Source: an uncultured Alphaproteobacteria bacterium (GTDB taxonomy: Bacteria; Pseudomonadota; Alphaproteobacteria; RF32; CAG-239). Taken from it: a stretch of 7,473 nucleotides of DNA. Made by a program: the position numbers and the translations under genes. This document shows, piece by piece, positions 1 through 5,028 of this stretch. The notes below the pieces were generated by a model. It saw nothing but the letters and a program-made list of their open reading frames with translations. It was not told the origin of the DNA and ran no database searches. The number at the start of each line of letters is the position of its first letter. Position 1 is the stretch's first letter. The stretch lies in assembly GCA_900540425.1 (NCBI GenBank), contig UQFU01000079.1, forward strand, positions 1-7,473. The letters run 5' to 3'.

Positions 1-126
1 GGCAGCAACGGCAACGGCGGCAGCGGCAGAAACACCCCACTTTTCTTCCAACATTTTAGACAGGTCAGCAGCTTCCATAACGGTCAGGGCTGACAATTCA
101 TCAACTAATTTGGCTAAATCGGCCAT
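1..126 (-). CDS. rplL: Ribosomal protein bL12 (L7/L12), N-terminal part, cut by window edge
   Basis: These are the first 42 codons of the ribosomal stalk protein L7/L12, reading [20 protein letters not shown] onward. L12 dimers bind the C-terminal helix of L10 on the 50S subunit and recruit translation factor GTPases. What is visible is the N-terminal dimerisation and L10-binding helical region (about residues 1-33) and the start of the Ala/Val-rich hinge ([10 protein letters not shown]). The globular C-terminal domain lies beyond base 1. The ATG at 126-124 is fixed by a GGAG ribosome binding site at 138-135, 8 bases upstream. It follows rplJ as in nearly all bacteria, but with an unusually long 182-base spacer holding a palindromic element. 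It is truncated only by the window; nothing looks broken. Confidence 0.97.
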   Translation of the reverse strand, partial: MADLAKLVDELSALTVMEAADLSKMLEEKWGVSAAAAVAVAA

Positions 127-205
127 ATCTTTATCTCCAATAAATTTATTAAACAAATTAAACTAAAAACATTTTACTCTTTTATTTTTACACTCTGTGC
201 AGATT

Positions 206-307
206 ATTGCTTCTAGGCCAAGTAATGCGAAGTGGATTTTGAGCGACGTATACAAAAAGGATACACGAGCGAAAAATCCGCCAGCAGGACTGGCATAAAA
301 CAATAAT
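206..307 (+). repeat. Palindromic spacer element between rplJ and rplL
   Basis: This is a cluster of inverted repeats in the rplJ-rplL spacer. The largest pairs GTGGATTTT (232-240) with AAAATCCGC (273-281), with inner pairs 243-244/269-270 and GTAT (248-251) with ATAC (261-264), closing the loop 252-260. The hexamer GAGCGA appears in both arms (241-246 and 267-272). A perfect hairpin, GCCAG (280-284) with CTGGC (290-294), abuts it, and a third, ATTGCTT (206-212) with AAGTAAT (220-226), lies on the other side. G-T and G-A juxtapositions make the plus-strand RNA fold better than the minus-strand transcript. On the minus strand the 280-294 hairpin is followed by five T (276-272), so it could act as a weak attenuator. 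Its identity is unknown; an interspersed palindromic repeat is one explanation. The strand given is the better-folding one. Confidence 0.5.
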
Positions 308-308
308 A

Positions 309-791
309 TTAGGCGGCGTCTTTCTCACTGTACGCCTTTGTAACTCTCGCCAACTGAGCGCCGGGAGCCTGCAGCAAACCAATAATTTTGGCTCGCAGTT
401 CGTCCATTGAAGGAATAGATGCAAGCTTATTGATTTCATCGGTGGAAAGAACGCCGGTTCCCATTGCACCGCCGACAATAATCAGCTTTTCATTGGTTTT
501 GGCAAATTCGACACAAGCTTTGCAGGCCGAAACCGGATCCGAAGCGAAAGCAATCGCCGTCGAACCTTTGAACAAATCGGCCAGATTTTCAAAGTTTGTA
601 CCTTTCAGAGCAAGACGAGTAATCCGGTTTTTAGTAACTCTAAACCCAGCACCGACTTTTCTGATATTGTCGCGCAATTCCGAAACTTCTTTAACCGTCA
701 ACCCCTTATAGTGGGAAACGACTACAATTTCAGAATTTGAGAACAATTCATTCAGCTCGCTGAGTAATTGTGCTTTTTCTTCGCGGTTCAC
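309..791 (-). CDS. rplJ: Ribosomal protein uL10
   Basis: L10 forms the base of the ribosomal stalk: its N-terminal domain binds 23S rRNA and its C-terminal helix carries the L12 dimers. The 160-residue product is close to the usual 165. It has the typical N-terminus (MNREEKAQLLSELNELF), the SHYKGLTVKEVSELR segment, the rRNA-contacting VTKNRI region, and a C-terminal helix (LRAKIIGLLQAPGAQLARV) that binds L12. Translation starts at GTG (791-789), supported by a GGAG site at 802-799, 7 bases upstream. An ATG start is lacking, and the weaker codon fits autoregulated expression. It is preceded by the L10 leader, through which L10-L12 is known to repress its own operon, and followed by rplL. Confidence 0.98.
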   Translation of the reverse strand: MNREEKAQLLSELNELFSNSEIVVVSHYKGLTVKEVSELRDNIRKVGAGFRVTKNRITRLALKGTNFENLADLFKGSTAIAFASDPVSACKACVEFAKTNEKLIIVGGAMGTGVLSTDEINKLASIPSMDELRAKIIGLLQAPGAQLARVTKAYSEKDAA

Positions 792-805
792 TTATTGTCT
801 CCAAC

Positions 806-829
806 AAAAACACCATCACAAACATGGTG
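806..829 (-). terminator. Terminator-like hairpin at the end of the L10 leader
   Basis: On the transcribed strand CACCAT (829-824) pairs perfectly with ATGGTG (816-811) around a 7-base loop, and five T follow directly (810-806). This is the layout of an intrinsic terminator. It lies just upstream of the rplJ ribosome binding site (802-799). In some bacteria L10 control works by transcription attenuation, so it could be a regulated terminator. The stem is only 6 bp and the U-tract short, so it may instead gate ribosome access. Confidence 0.45.
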
Positions 830-1040
830 CCATTTACACACACCGCCAAGACCGAAGAGAGGGGATTTTTCTCCCGTACTTTCCGTCTTTGCGGAACCCA
901 AACTCTGTCCAGGAGAAAAAGATATAGCAAATATTTTCTACTCCCGTCTGCGCAGGATATTAAGATTTTCCTTGCCCGAAGAACAAATCAAAAACTTCCT
1001 CATTCCCCGGCATTCGGAGACCACCTGCGGTCTTGGACAG
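808..1040 (-). ncRNA. L10 leader (rplJ 5' autoregulatory leader)
   Basis: This is a cis-acting mRNA leader in the expected place upstream of rplJ, where the L10-L12 complex binds to repress rplJL. It carries GACCGCAGG and CCTGCGCAGACGG, blocks I recognise from alphaproteobacterial rplJ leaders. Visible pairings on the transcript are CGCAGG (1029-1024) with CCTGCG (956-951), and TCTCCG (1020-1015) with CGGGGA (1009-1004) including one G-U. There is also a long stem, TTTTTCTCC (920-912) with GGAGAAAAA (874-866), which encloses a perfect TTCCG/CGGAA hairpin (896-881). A local hairpin AGACC (1033-1029 side) with GGTCT (1022-1018) would exclude the CGCAGG pairing, so two folds are possible. The ends of the leader are approximate. 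Confidence 0.75.
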
Positions 1041-1047
1041 TTTTTTC

Positions 1048-1080
1048 AAAAACCTTTCCGGCCAAAGCCTCGGGGTTTTT
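1048..1080 (-). terminator. Terminator-like hairpin downstream of rplA
   Basis: Reading the minus strand, AAAAACC (1080-1074) pairs perfectly with GGTTTTT (1054-1048). Inner CC/GG and GGC/GCC pairs close a TTTG loop. The structure ends in five T, 56 bases after the rplA stop. It is symmetrical enough to act on either strand. No convincing promoter separates it from the L10 leader, so it is probably a partial terminator that lowers flow from rplKA into rplJL, or part of the leader fold. Confidence 0.5.
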
Positions 1081-1087
1081 GAAGAGC

Positions 1088-1110
1088 GGGTGGTGATAAG
1101 TTCACCACCC
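1088..1110 (-). other. Perfect 8-bp hairpin in the rplA-rplJ gap
   Basis: GGGTGGTG (1088-1095) and CACCACCC (1103-1110) form a perfect inverted repeat around a 7-base AT-rich loop, just after the rplA stop. Neither strand has a T-tract directly after it, so it is not a standard terminator. It could protect the 3' end of the rplKA message or mark a processing site between the rplKA and rplJL segments. Confidence 0.5.
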
Positions 1111-1135
1111 AAAACTTTTTATCTTCTCTGCAAAA

Positions 1136-1819
1136 TTACAAAGAAGAAGCATCAACGCGAACGCCAACGCCCATGGTGCTGCTCAGGGTAACTTTTTTCA
1201 TATAAGTCCCTTTGGCACCGGCCGGTTTGGCTTTGATAATCGCATCAATAAAGGTTTTTGCGTTCTCGTAAATCTGATCTTCCGAGAAGCTGGCTTTGCC
1301 GATTCCGGCATGAACAATACCGTTCTTTTCAACACGATACTGAACTTCACCGGCCTTGGCTTTTTGGACAGCCGTTGCAACATCGGCGGTAACCGTTCCC
1401 AATTTCGGGTTCGGCATCAGGCCCTTCGGCCCCAGAACGCGGGCAACGCGTCCGGCCAATCCCATCATATCCGGGGTAGCAATACAACGGTCAAAGTCAA
1501 CTTTGCCGGCCAAAATAGAATCAATCAGATTCTCAGCGCCGACAATATCAGCACCGGCAGCTTTGGCTTCATCGGCTTTTTCACCCTGCGCCAGAACCGC
1601 AACGCGGACTTTTTTGCCGTTGCCGTGCGGCAGCGAACAAACGCCGCGAACCATCTGGTCTGCATGCTTCGGATCAACACCGAGATTAATCGCAACATCA
1701 ATAGTTTCGTCAAATTTTGCAGTAGCATTGTCTTTAACGATTTTAACCGCATCTTTCAAAGCGTAAGCCTGAAGAGTGTCTACGTTTTTATATGCGTTTA
1801 CAATTCTTTTTCCTGACAT
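1136..1819 (-). CDS. rplA: Ribosomal protein uL1
   Basis: L1 forms the mobile L1 stalk of the 50S subunit, next to the E site, and in many bacteria represses its own rplKA message. The 227-residue product matches the family (E. coli has 234). Recognisable parts are the N-terminus [20 protein letters not shown], the central [12 protein letters not shown] signature region with RVLGPKG just before it, and the C-terminal [20 protein letters not shown]. An in-frame ATG exists at 1834, inside rplK. The start at 1819 is chosen because a GGAG site (1830-1827, inside the last rplK codons) lies 7 bases upstream and MSGKR is the usual beginning. Only 4 bases separate it from the rplK stop, so translation is probably coupled. 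Confidence 0.98.
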   Translation of the reverse strand: MSGKRIVNAYKNVDTLQAYALKDAVKIVKDNATAKFDETIDVAINLGVDPKHADQMVRGVCSLPHGNGKKVRVAVLAQGEKADEAKAAGADIVGAENLIDSILAGKVDFDRCIATPDMMGLAGRVARVLGPKGLMPNPKLGTVTADVATAVQKAKAGEVQYRVEKNGIVHAGIGKASFSEDQIYENAKTFIDAIIKAKPAGAKGTYMKKVTLSSTMGVGVRVDASSL

Positions 1820-1823
1820 CTTA

Positions 1824-2261
1824 CTACTCCACAACCTTAATGCCCATTGAAACAGCCTGGCCCTTAACCATATTCATGGCCGATTCGACCGTCGAACAGT
1901 TCAAATCCGGCATTTTGGCTTCGGCAATTTCTTTAACCTGAGCGATTGTAATCTGCCCGGCAACGGATTTGCCCGGTTCTTTAGAACCGCTCTTAACATT
2001 GGCAGCCTTTTTCAGATAATAAGAAACCGGCGGAAGCTTGGTTTCGAACGTAAAAGACTTGTCCTCAAACGCGGTAATAACAACCGGAACCGGAATACCG
2101 GGTTCCATTTTCTGTGTAGCAGCATTGAATGCTTTGCAGAATTCCATAATATTCAAGCCCTTTTGGCCCAGAGCCGGACCAACCGGAGGAGAAGGGTTAG
2201 CTTTCCCTGCGGGGATCTGAAGCTTGATTAATCCTAAAATTTTCTTTTTAGTCTTAGCCAT
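1824..2261 (-). CDS. rplK: Ribosomal protein uL11
   Basis: L11 binds the GTPase-associated centre of 23S rRNA at the base of the stalk. The 145-residue product fits the family (E. coli 142). It shows the N-terminal [20 protein letters not shown] and [18 protein letters not shown] segments of the switch domain, then [11 protein letters not shown] and the C-terminal rRNA-binding domain ending in [17 protein letters not shown]. The frame stays open to 2315, but the start at 2261 (MAKTKKK) is chosen because of its AGAGG site 6 bases upstream and family alignment. It is separated from mscL by 252 bases containing a good promoter and a folded leader, and it overlaps the ribosome binding site of rplA. 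Confidence 0.98.
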   Translation of the reverse strand: MAKTKKKILGLIKLQIPAGKANPSPPVGPALGQKGLNIMEFCKAFNAATQKMEPGIPVPVVITAFEDKSFTFETKLPPVSYYLKKAANVKSGSKEPGKSVAGQITIAQVKEIAEAKMPDLNCSTVESAMNMVKGQAVSMGIKVVE

Positions 2262-2294
2262 TTCATACCTCTTTTCAGGTTCGTGGTAAATACA

Positions 2295-2402
2295 AGACCA
2301 TGGCCGGTCTCCCACGCGTTATTATCGTTTTGTACGGTTCAAATTAAGTTTCCCGTACGATTCGCAACTCATGAAAGCAGACCATTCCGCTTTTTGAGTC
2401 GC
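2295..2402 (-). promoter_or_regulatory. Structured 5' leader of rplK-rplA
   Basis: The presumed rplK leader contains three hairpins. The first starts about where transcription should begin: GCGACTCA (2402-2395) pairs with TGAGTTGC (2371-2364) with one G-U, and inside it AAAGC (2393-2389) pairs with GCTTT (2378-2374). The second pairs GTACGG (2358-2353) with CCGTAC (2337-2332). The third pairs AGACC (2310-2306) with GGTCT (2299-2295). Feedback by L1 on the rplK leader is established in E. coli, so this is the expected place for it. I could not match a specific L1-binding motif, so the regulatory role is inferred from position and folding. Confidence 0.45.
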
Positions 2403-2405
2403 TTC

Positions 2406-2433
2406 TATATAGCACAATCGATTCATTTTGCAA
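2406..2433 (-). promoter_or_regulatory. Sigma-70-type promoter for rplK-rplA
   Basis: On the minus strand TTGCAA (2433-2428) and TATATA (2411-2406) are separated by 16 bases. A register with TATAGA and an 18-base spacer is also possible. The predicted start, near 2399, falls at the base of the first leader hairpin. With the terminator after nusG, this makes rplKA an independent unit. Confidence 0.6.
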
Positions 2434-2451
2434 GCATTTTTTTCAGCCTTT

Positions 2452-2474
2452 CGTATCTGCCGGCCTCAAATACG
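2452..2474 (-). other. Hairpin downstream of mscL without U-tract
   Basis: CGTATTTG (2474-2467) pairs with CAGATACG (2459-2452), with one wobble, around a 7-base loop. It lies 40 bases past the mscL stop. What follows on the minus strand is A-rich rather than T-rich, so it is not a canonical terminator. It may define or protect the mscL mRNA 3' end. Confidence 0.35.
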
Positions 2475-2513
2475 CCTGCTCTGCAGCTCCGAAAGAACAA
2501 CATCAAAGTCTGT

Positions 2514-3011
2514 TTACTTCTTCTTGCCACAGCCGTCCAAATCCGCCGTACAGTCCGGACACTTGATCGCCTTTACCGGAATTTCCGAACAGCAAAACGG
2601 GCAAATCTTCGTGCTCGGAGCCTTGGCAGCTTCTTCCGCCTGCTCTTTGCGGTCCATTTTGGCCTGCAGTTCATTAATCGCCTTAATCAAAATAAACACG
2701 GCAAAAGCCACTATCAGAAAACTGATTAAAGCATTAATAAAAACGCCGACATTCAAGGTAACCGCTCCGGCTTTTTGGGCCGCGTCCAAAGAAACATACG
2801 GAGCCGCCGGCATACCGCTTTTCAAAACCACAAACAAATTGGTAAAATCAACTTTTCCCAACAGCAAGCCGATCGGCGGCATGATAATGTCTTTGACCAG
2901 AGAGTCGACAATCTTGCCGAAGGCGGCACCGATAATAATACCGACTGCCATGTCAATGACATTGCCGCGCATTGCAAATTTTTTAAATTCATTCAAAAAC
3001 CCTTTAAACAT
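2514..3011 (-). CDS. mscL: Large-conductance mechanosensitive channel MscL with C-terminal zinc ribbon
   Basis: MscL is an inner-membrane homopentamer that opens under high membrane tension to release solutes during osmotic downshock. The 165-residue product has the N-terminal amphipathic segment ([20 protein letters not shown]) and TM1 with the conserved [20 protein letters not shown] and IMPPIG (about 20-50). A variable periplasmic loop and TM2 (about 85-112, [20 protein letters not shown]) follow. After a charged linker comes CPFCCSEIP with a second CPDC pair (Cys137, 140, 151, 154), a rubredoxin-type zinc ribbon. The start at 3011 is preferred to 3065 because MFKGF is the family start and GGAGG lies 6 bases upstream. 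Its position between nusG and rplK is unusual. Base composition resembles its neighbours, so recent transfer is not evident. Confidence 0.96.
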   Translation of the reverse strand: MFKGFLNEFKKFAMRGNVIDMAVGIIIGAAFGKIVDSLVKDIIMPPIGLLLGKVDFTNLFVVLKSGMPAAPYVSLDAAQKAGAVTLNVGVFINALISFLIVAFAVFILIKAINELQAKMDRKEQAEEAAKAPSTKICPFCCSEIPVKAIKCPDCTADLDGCGKKK

Positions 3012-3078
3012 CCCACTCCTCCGTGCATAAACCTTATTCCAAAATAAAAATCCCCACCGAAACAAGAGCCGCAGCCAT

Positions 3079-3103
3079 AAAAAAAGCTCCGCAGGGGAGC
3101 TTT
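3079..3103 (-). terminator. Intrinsic terminator of secE-nusG
   Basis: AAAGCTCC (3103-3096) pairs perfectly with GGAGCTTT (3090-3083) around a 5-base loop. It runs into seven T on the minus strand (3085-3079), 15 bases after the nusG stop. This is a textbook terminator and separates nusG from mscL and rplK. Confidence 0.88.
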
Positions 3104-3118
3104 CTTATTCAAAACAAA

Positions 3119-3649
3119 CTAAACTTTCTCAACTTGGGAAAATTCCAATTCGACCGGCGTCGAGCGCCCAAAGATAGAAACCGAAACTTTCAGACGGGCT
3201 TTCTCCAAGTCCACTTCTTCAACCAACCCGACAAAAGAAGCAAACGGACCGTCGCAAACGCGGATCTGCTCGCCGACTTCAAAATCGACCACCGTCTGCG
3301 GCCGTTCAATACCTTCCTGCATTTGGGTAATAATCCGCTGTGCTTCAGCTTCTGTAATCGGAAACGGCTTATTGCGACTGCCCAAAAAGTTGGTAACTTT
3401 CGGATTATTCTTAATCAGATGCCAGGCATCATCGGTCATTACCATCTTAACCAGAATATAACCAGGAAAGAACTTACGTTCCGTATTGACTTTGGTACCC
3501 TTTCTAACCTCGACAACCTCTTCGGTCGGAACTAGGATATCCAAAATCTTATCATCCATTTTTTTCAAAACCGCCTGTTCCTTAATCGATTCGGCAGCTT
3601 TTTTCTCCGAACCGGAATGAACATTGACGACATACCAACGAGCATCCAT
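3119..3649 (-). CDS. nusG: Transcription termination/antitermination factor NusG
   Basis: NusG binds the beta-prime clamp helices of RNA polymerase, raises processivity, and links polymerase to Rho and to ribosomal S10. The 176-residue product fits the family (E. coli 181). The NGN domain spans roughly residues 3-110 ([20 protein letters not shown], then [13 protein letters not shown]). The KOW domain starts near residue 124 ([20 protein letters not shown]) and ends in an intact [11 protein letters not shown]. The start at 3649 gives the usual MDARWYVV and has a GGAG site (3662-3659) inside the end of secE. The in-frame ATG at 3670 would overlap secE and lacks support. It lies 4 bases after secE and is followed by a terminator. 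Confidence 0.98.
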   Translation of the reverse strand: MDARWYVVNVHSGSEKKAAESIKEQAVLKKMDDKILDILVPTEEVVEVRKGTKVNTERKFFPGYILVKMVMTDDAWHLIKNNPKVTNFLGSRNKPFPITEAEAQRIITQMQEGIERPQTVVDFEVGEQIRVCDGPFASFVGLVEEVDLEKARLKVSVSIFGRSTPVELEFSQVEKV

Positions 3650-3653
3650 AAAA

Positions 3654-3851
3654 CTAATCTCCAAGACCAAATATTGACTTCACAGCCCAGCCGAAAAACT
3701 GATCGACGACAAAGAAAAAAGCCGCCGCAATCGCTACAATGACGATAACCATAATCGAGGTTTGCACCACTTCTTTTCTGGTCGGCCAGGTAACTTTTTT
3801 AACTTCTTGCTTTACCTGCCGAAAAAACTGCATTGGACTAATTTTTGCCAT
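3654..3851 (-). CDS. secE: Preprotein translocase subunit SecE
   Basis: SecE is the essential small clamp subunit of the SecYEG inner-membrane translocon. At 65 residues this is the short, single-membrane-span form common outside gammaproteobacteria. The conserved amphipathic segment [20 protein letters not shown] (about residues 9-28) precedes one transmembrane helix (about 32-52, [19 protein letters not shown]). The ATG at 3851 has a GGAAG-type site upstream. It is the first gene of a two-gene unit with nusG and is separated from the next gene upstream by 183 bases holding a good promoter. There is no tRNA-Trp gene in that spacer, although that tRNA often lies near secE in other bacteria. 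Confidence 0.97.
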   Translation of the reverse strand: MAKISPMQFFRQVKQEVKKVTWPTRKEVVQTSIMVIVIVAIAAAFFFVVDQFFGWAVKSIFGLGD

Positions 3852-3895
3852 TAATCATCTTCCGTAATAAAAAGATTAAAACATCATAAGCCTGA

Positions 3896-3907
3896 CTTGG
3901 CGCCAAG
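3896..3907. promoter_or_regulatory. 12-bp perfect palindrome in the secE 5' region
   Basis: CTTGGCGCCAAG is perfectly self-complementary and lies just downstream of the predicted secE transcription start. The hexamer GCCTGA occurs on both sides on the plus strand (3890-3895 and 3915-3920). It could be a dimeric-regulator operator or the tip of a leader hairpin. Confidence 0.3.
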
Positions 3908-3920
3908 CAAATCTGCCTGA

Positions 3921-3949
3921 TTTTTATATCATTAATCTCTGCTTGTCAA
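3921..3949 (-). promoter_or_regulatory. Promoter of secE-nusG
   Basis: On the minus strand a perfect TTGACA (3949-3944) is followed by TATAAA (3928-3923) after 15 bases, or by TAAAAA (3926-3921) after 17. The perfect -35 element and its position 70-100 bases before secE make it the probable promoter of the secE-nusG unit. Confidence 0.68.
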
Positions 3950-4034
3950 TCTTAAATTAAAAATCAACCTCTTATTAACATCATTTTGCCGGCGGCCGAA
4001 ACCTAAGACAGCCTCCCGAAACACTCTGCCCCGC

Positions 4035-4157
4035 CTACCTGACATAAATATAGAAACAGATTATCCCCGCCAAAAGCAATAAAAATAGAAATGCCACGAC
4101 ACCGGACAGCCCATTTCCGGCTTTGTCCAATCCCCATTTCAGCCGCCGTTTTCTCAT
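4035..4157 (-). CDS. Small single-pass membrane protein, translationally coupled to the glycosylase gene
   Basis: This is a 40-codon ORF with no family I recognise. The N-terminus is strongly basic (MRKRRLKWGLDKAG). A Gly/Ser turn is followed by one hydrophobic helix of about 21 residues (about 19-39, GVVAFLFLLLLAGIICFYIY) and a final Val-Arg. Charge distribution predicts the N-terminus in the cytoplasm. The ATG (4157-4155) begins on the base after the TAA of the upstream DNA glycosylase gene (4160-4158), and a GGGGA site (4170-4166) sits 8 bases ahead of it. This is a classic coupling arrangement and makes a real gene likely. A longer overlapping frame (4003-4188) looks like its shadow. Function is unknown; a membrane accessory or regulatory peptide is possible. 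Confidence 0.65.
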   Translation of the reverse strand: MRKRRLKWGLDKAGNGLSGVVAFLFLLLLAGIICFYIYVR

Positions 4158-4694
4158 TTAAATGTTCCCCAGTATAAACGCCTTCCATTCCTTCAGCTTT
4201 TCTTCCGGCTTTTTGCGCGCATTTGCCGGGCTGGTCGAAGGAAGAACATTCTTTCCGTTATTGGTTAATTCCGATAACCACGCCTTAACCGCCTCATTTT
4301 TTTCCTGTTTTAAATAACCGTCAAATAACTTCTTGGCATTTTGACTGTTAAAGACAATGCATTTCAGCTCCGGACACTTTTGTTGCAACGACCAAAAATC
4401 ATTATAAATAATACTGCCCTTTTTGATTTTACTGTCCAAACTTGACCTGACTTCAAATCGGCAGCTCCGAATAACATCCCACAAACCAATGCCGTTGTCC
4501 AATAAACAGACATACCTCTCATCTCTATCGCCGCCAATAACGGCATTATTATGAAAAATATCGGCAATAATCCGCCAAAATTGATTTTTAGGATTGTTGT
4601 AATAACAAACATCTCTTGATTTGATGCTGGGAAACGTCCCCATTATAATCATTCTGGTCCGCTCATTGAAAACGTAATCCAAACCTTTTTCCAT
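4158..4694 (-). CDS. DNA-deoxyinosine (hypoxanthine-DNA) glycosylase, UDG superfamily
   Basis: This 178-residue protein looks like the hypoxanthine-DNA glycosylase branch (family 6) of the uracil-DNA glycosylase superfamily. Those enzymes remove deaminated adenine (hypoxanthine) from DNA in base-excision repair. The superfamily motif 1 region is MIIMGTFPS (about residues 15-23). It is followed by YYNNPKNQFWRII (31-43), where Asn37 is the likely catalytic Asn of this branch. Near the C-terminus, motif 2 reads LPSTSPANA (about 152-160). Length agrees with the family. The ATG at 4694 has a strong AGGAG site 6 bases upstream (4705-4701). The next ORF starts directly at its stop. Substrate specificity is inferred from motifs; mismatch-specific UDG activity is an alternative. 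Confidence 0.85.
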   Translation of the reverse strand: MEKGLDYVFNERTRMIIMGTFPSIKSRDVCYYNNPKNQFWRIIADIFHNNAVIGGDRDERYVCLLDNGIGLWDVIRSCRFEVRSSLDSKIKKGSIIYNDFWSLQQKCPELKCIVFNSQNAKKLFDGYLKQEKNEAVKAWLSELTNNGKNVLPSTSPANARKKPEEKLKEWKAFILGNI

Positions 4695-4729
4695 ATTTCT
4701 CTCCTATCGTAAAATCACCGTTTTTTATT

Positions 4730-4909
4730 TTAAATTTCTGTTACAAACGCATACCGCAACCGATTATCCGCAGACCCGTCCCTTTTGGCTTGCCCCGTCA
4801 TTTTTACCTCGGTTGCCTGCATATCTGGCCCGTTTTCTGTCGGCCGGCAATAATATTTACAAAATTGACAAAAATTCCACTTTACATCTCTGCCCAAATA
4901 TGATATCAT
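4730..4909 (-). CDS. Possible 59-codon ORF, or decayed or repeat-derived coding remnant
   Basis: This open frame (ATG 4909, TAA 4730-4732) lies upstream of the glycosylase gene on the same strand. It contains a Cys-rich stretch (WNFCQFCKYYC) and a polar, protein-like C-terminal half (TGQAKRDGSADNRLRYAF). There is no ribosome binding site before the ATG; an internal ATG at 4822 also lacks a good one. Its start overlaps a candidate plus-strand promoter. It may be a small gene, the tail of a decayed gene, or a translated interspersed repeat. I do not recognise a family, so confidence is low. Confidence 0.25.
   Translation of the reverse strand: MISYLGRDVKWNFCQFCKYYCRPTENGPDMQATEVKMTGQAKRDGSADNRLRYAFVTEI
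4881..4909 (+). promoter_or_regulatory. Candidate promoter for the 5029 gene
   Basis: TTTACA (4881-4886) and TATCAT (4904-4909) are separated by 17 bases. Transcription would start near 4916 and give a leader of about 110 bases. A perfect TTGACA at 4865-4870 has no partner at proper spacing. Confidence 0.4.
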
Positions 4910-4945
4910 AAATTTATAAAAAGTTATTATGCTTATTATTGAAAG

Positions 4946-4968
4946 TTTAAGGATGTTTTCTCCTTAAA
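4946..4968 (+). other. 8-bp hairpin in the 5' leader of the 5029 gene
   Basis: TTTAAGGA (4946-4953) and TCCTTAAA (4961-4968) form a perfect stem with a 7-base loop about 60 bases before the start codon. No T-tract follows, so it is not a terminator. It contains AAGGA, so it may be a structural or protein-binding leader element. Confidence 0.35.
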
Positions 4969-5028
4969 ACGCCGCAATGATTTCATAATGCTTTTTCTAA
5001 CCTAGTATTAATTAAAAAAACAAAAAAA

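Noticed and set aside
188..478. A 96-codon minus-strand frame inside rplJ and the rplJ-rplL spacer
   Set aside because: It is out of frame with rplJ and its translation has no domain features; only its tail crosses the palindromic element.
957..986. Promoter-like TTGTTC and TAATAT at 18 bases on the minus strand upstream of rplJ
   Set aside because: It lies inside the L10 leader; starting there would remove the 5' half of the conserved leader, including the GACCGCAGG block.
1310..1816. Long plus-strand open frames opposite rplA
   Set aside because: They are antisense shadows of a highly conserved ribosomal gene, with low-complexity translations and no initiation signals.
3852..4034. Possible tRNA-Trp gene upstream of secE
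   Set aside because: This is a common neighbour of secE, but no cloverleaf or tRNA consensus is present; the region holds the secE promoter.
4003..4188. A 61-codon minus-strand frame spanning the end of the glycosylase gene
   Set aside because: It overlaps the glycosylase coding end in another frame. The 40-codon frame next to it has the proper ribosome binding site and a membrane-helix pattern.
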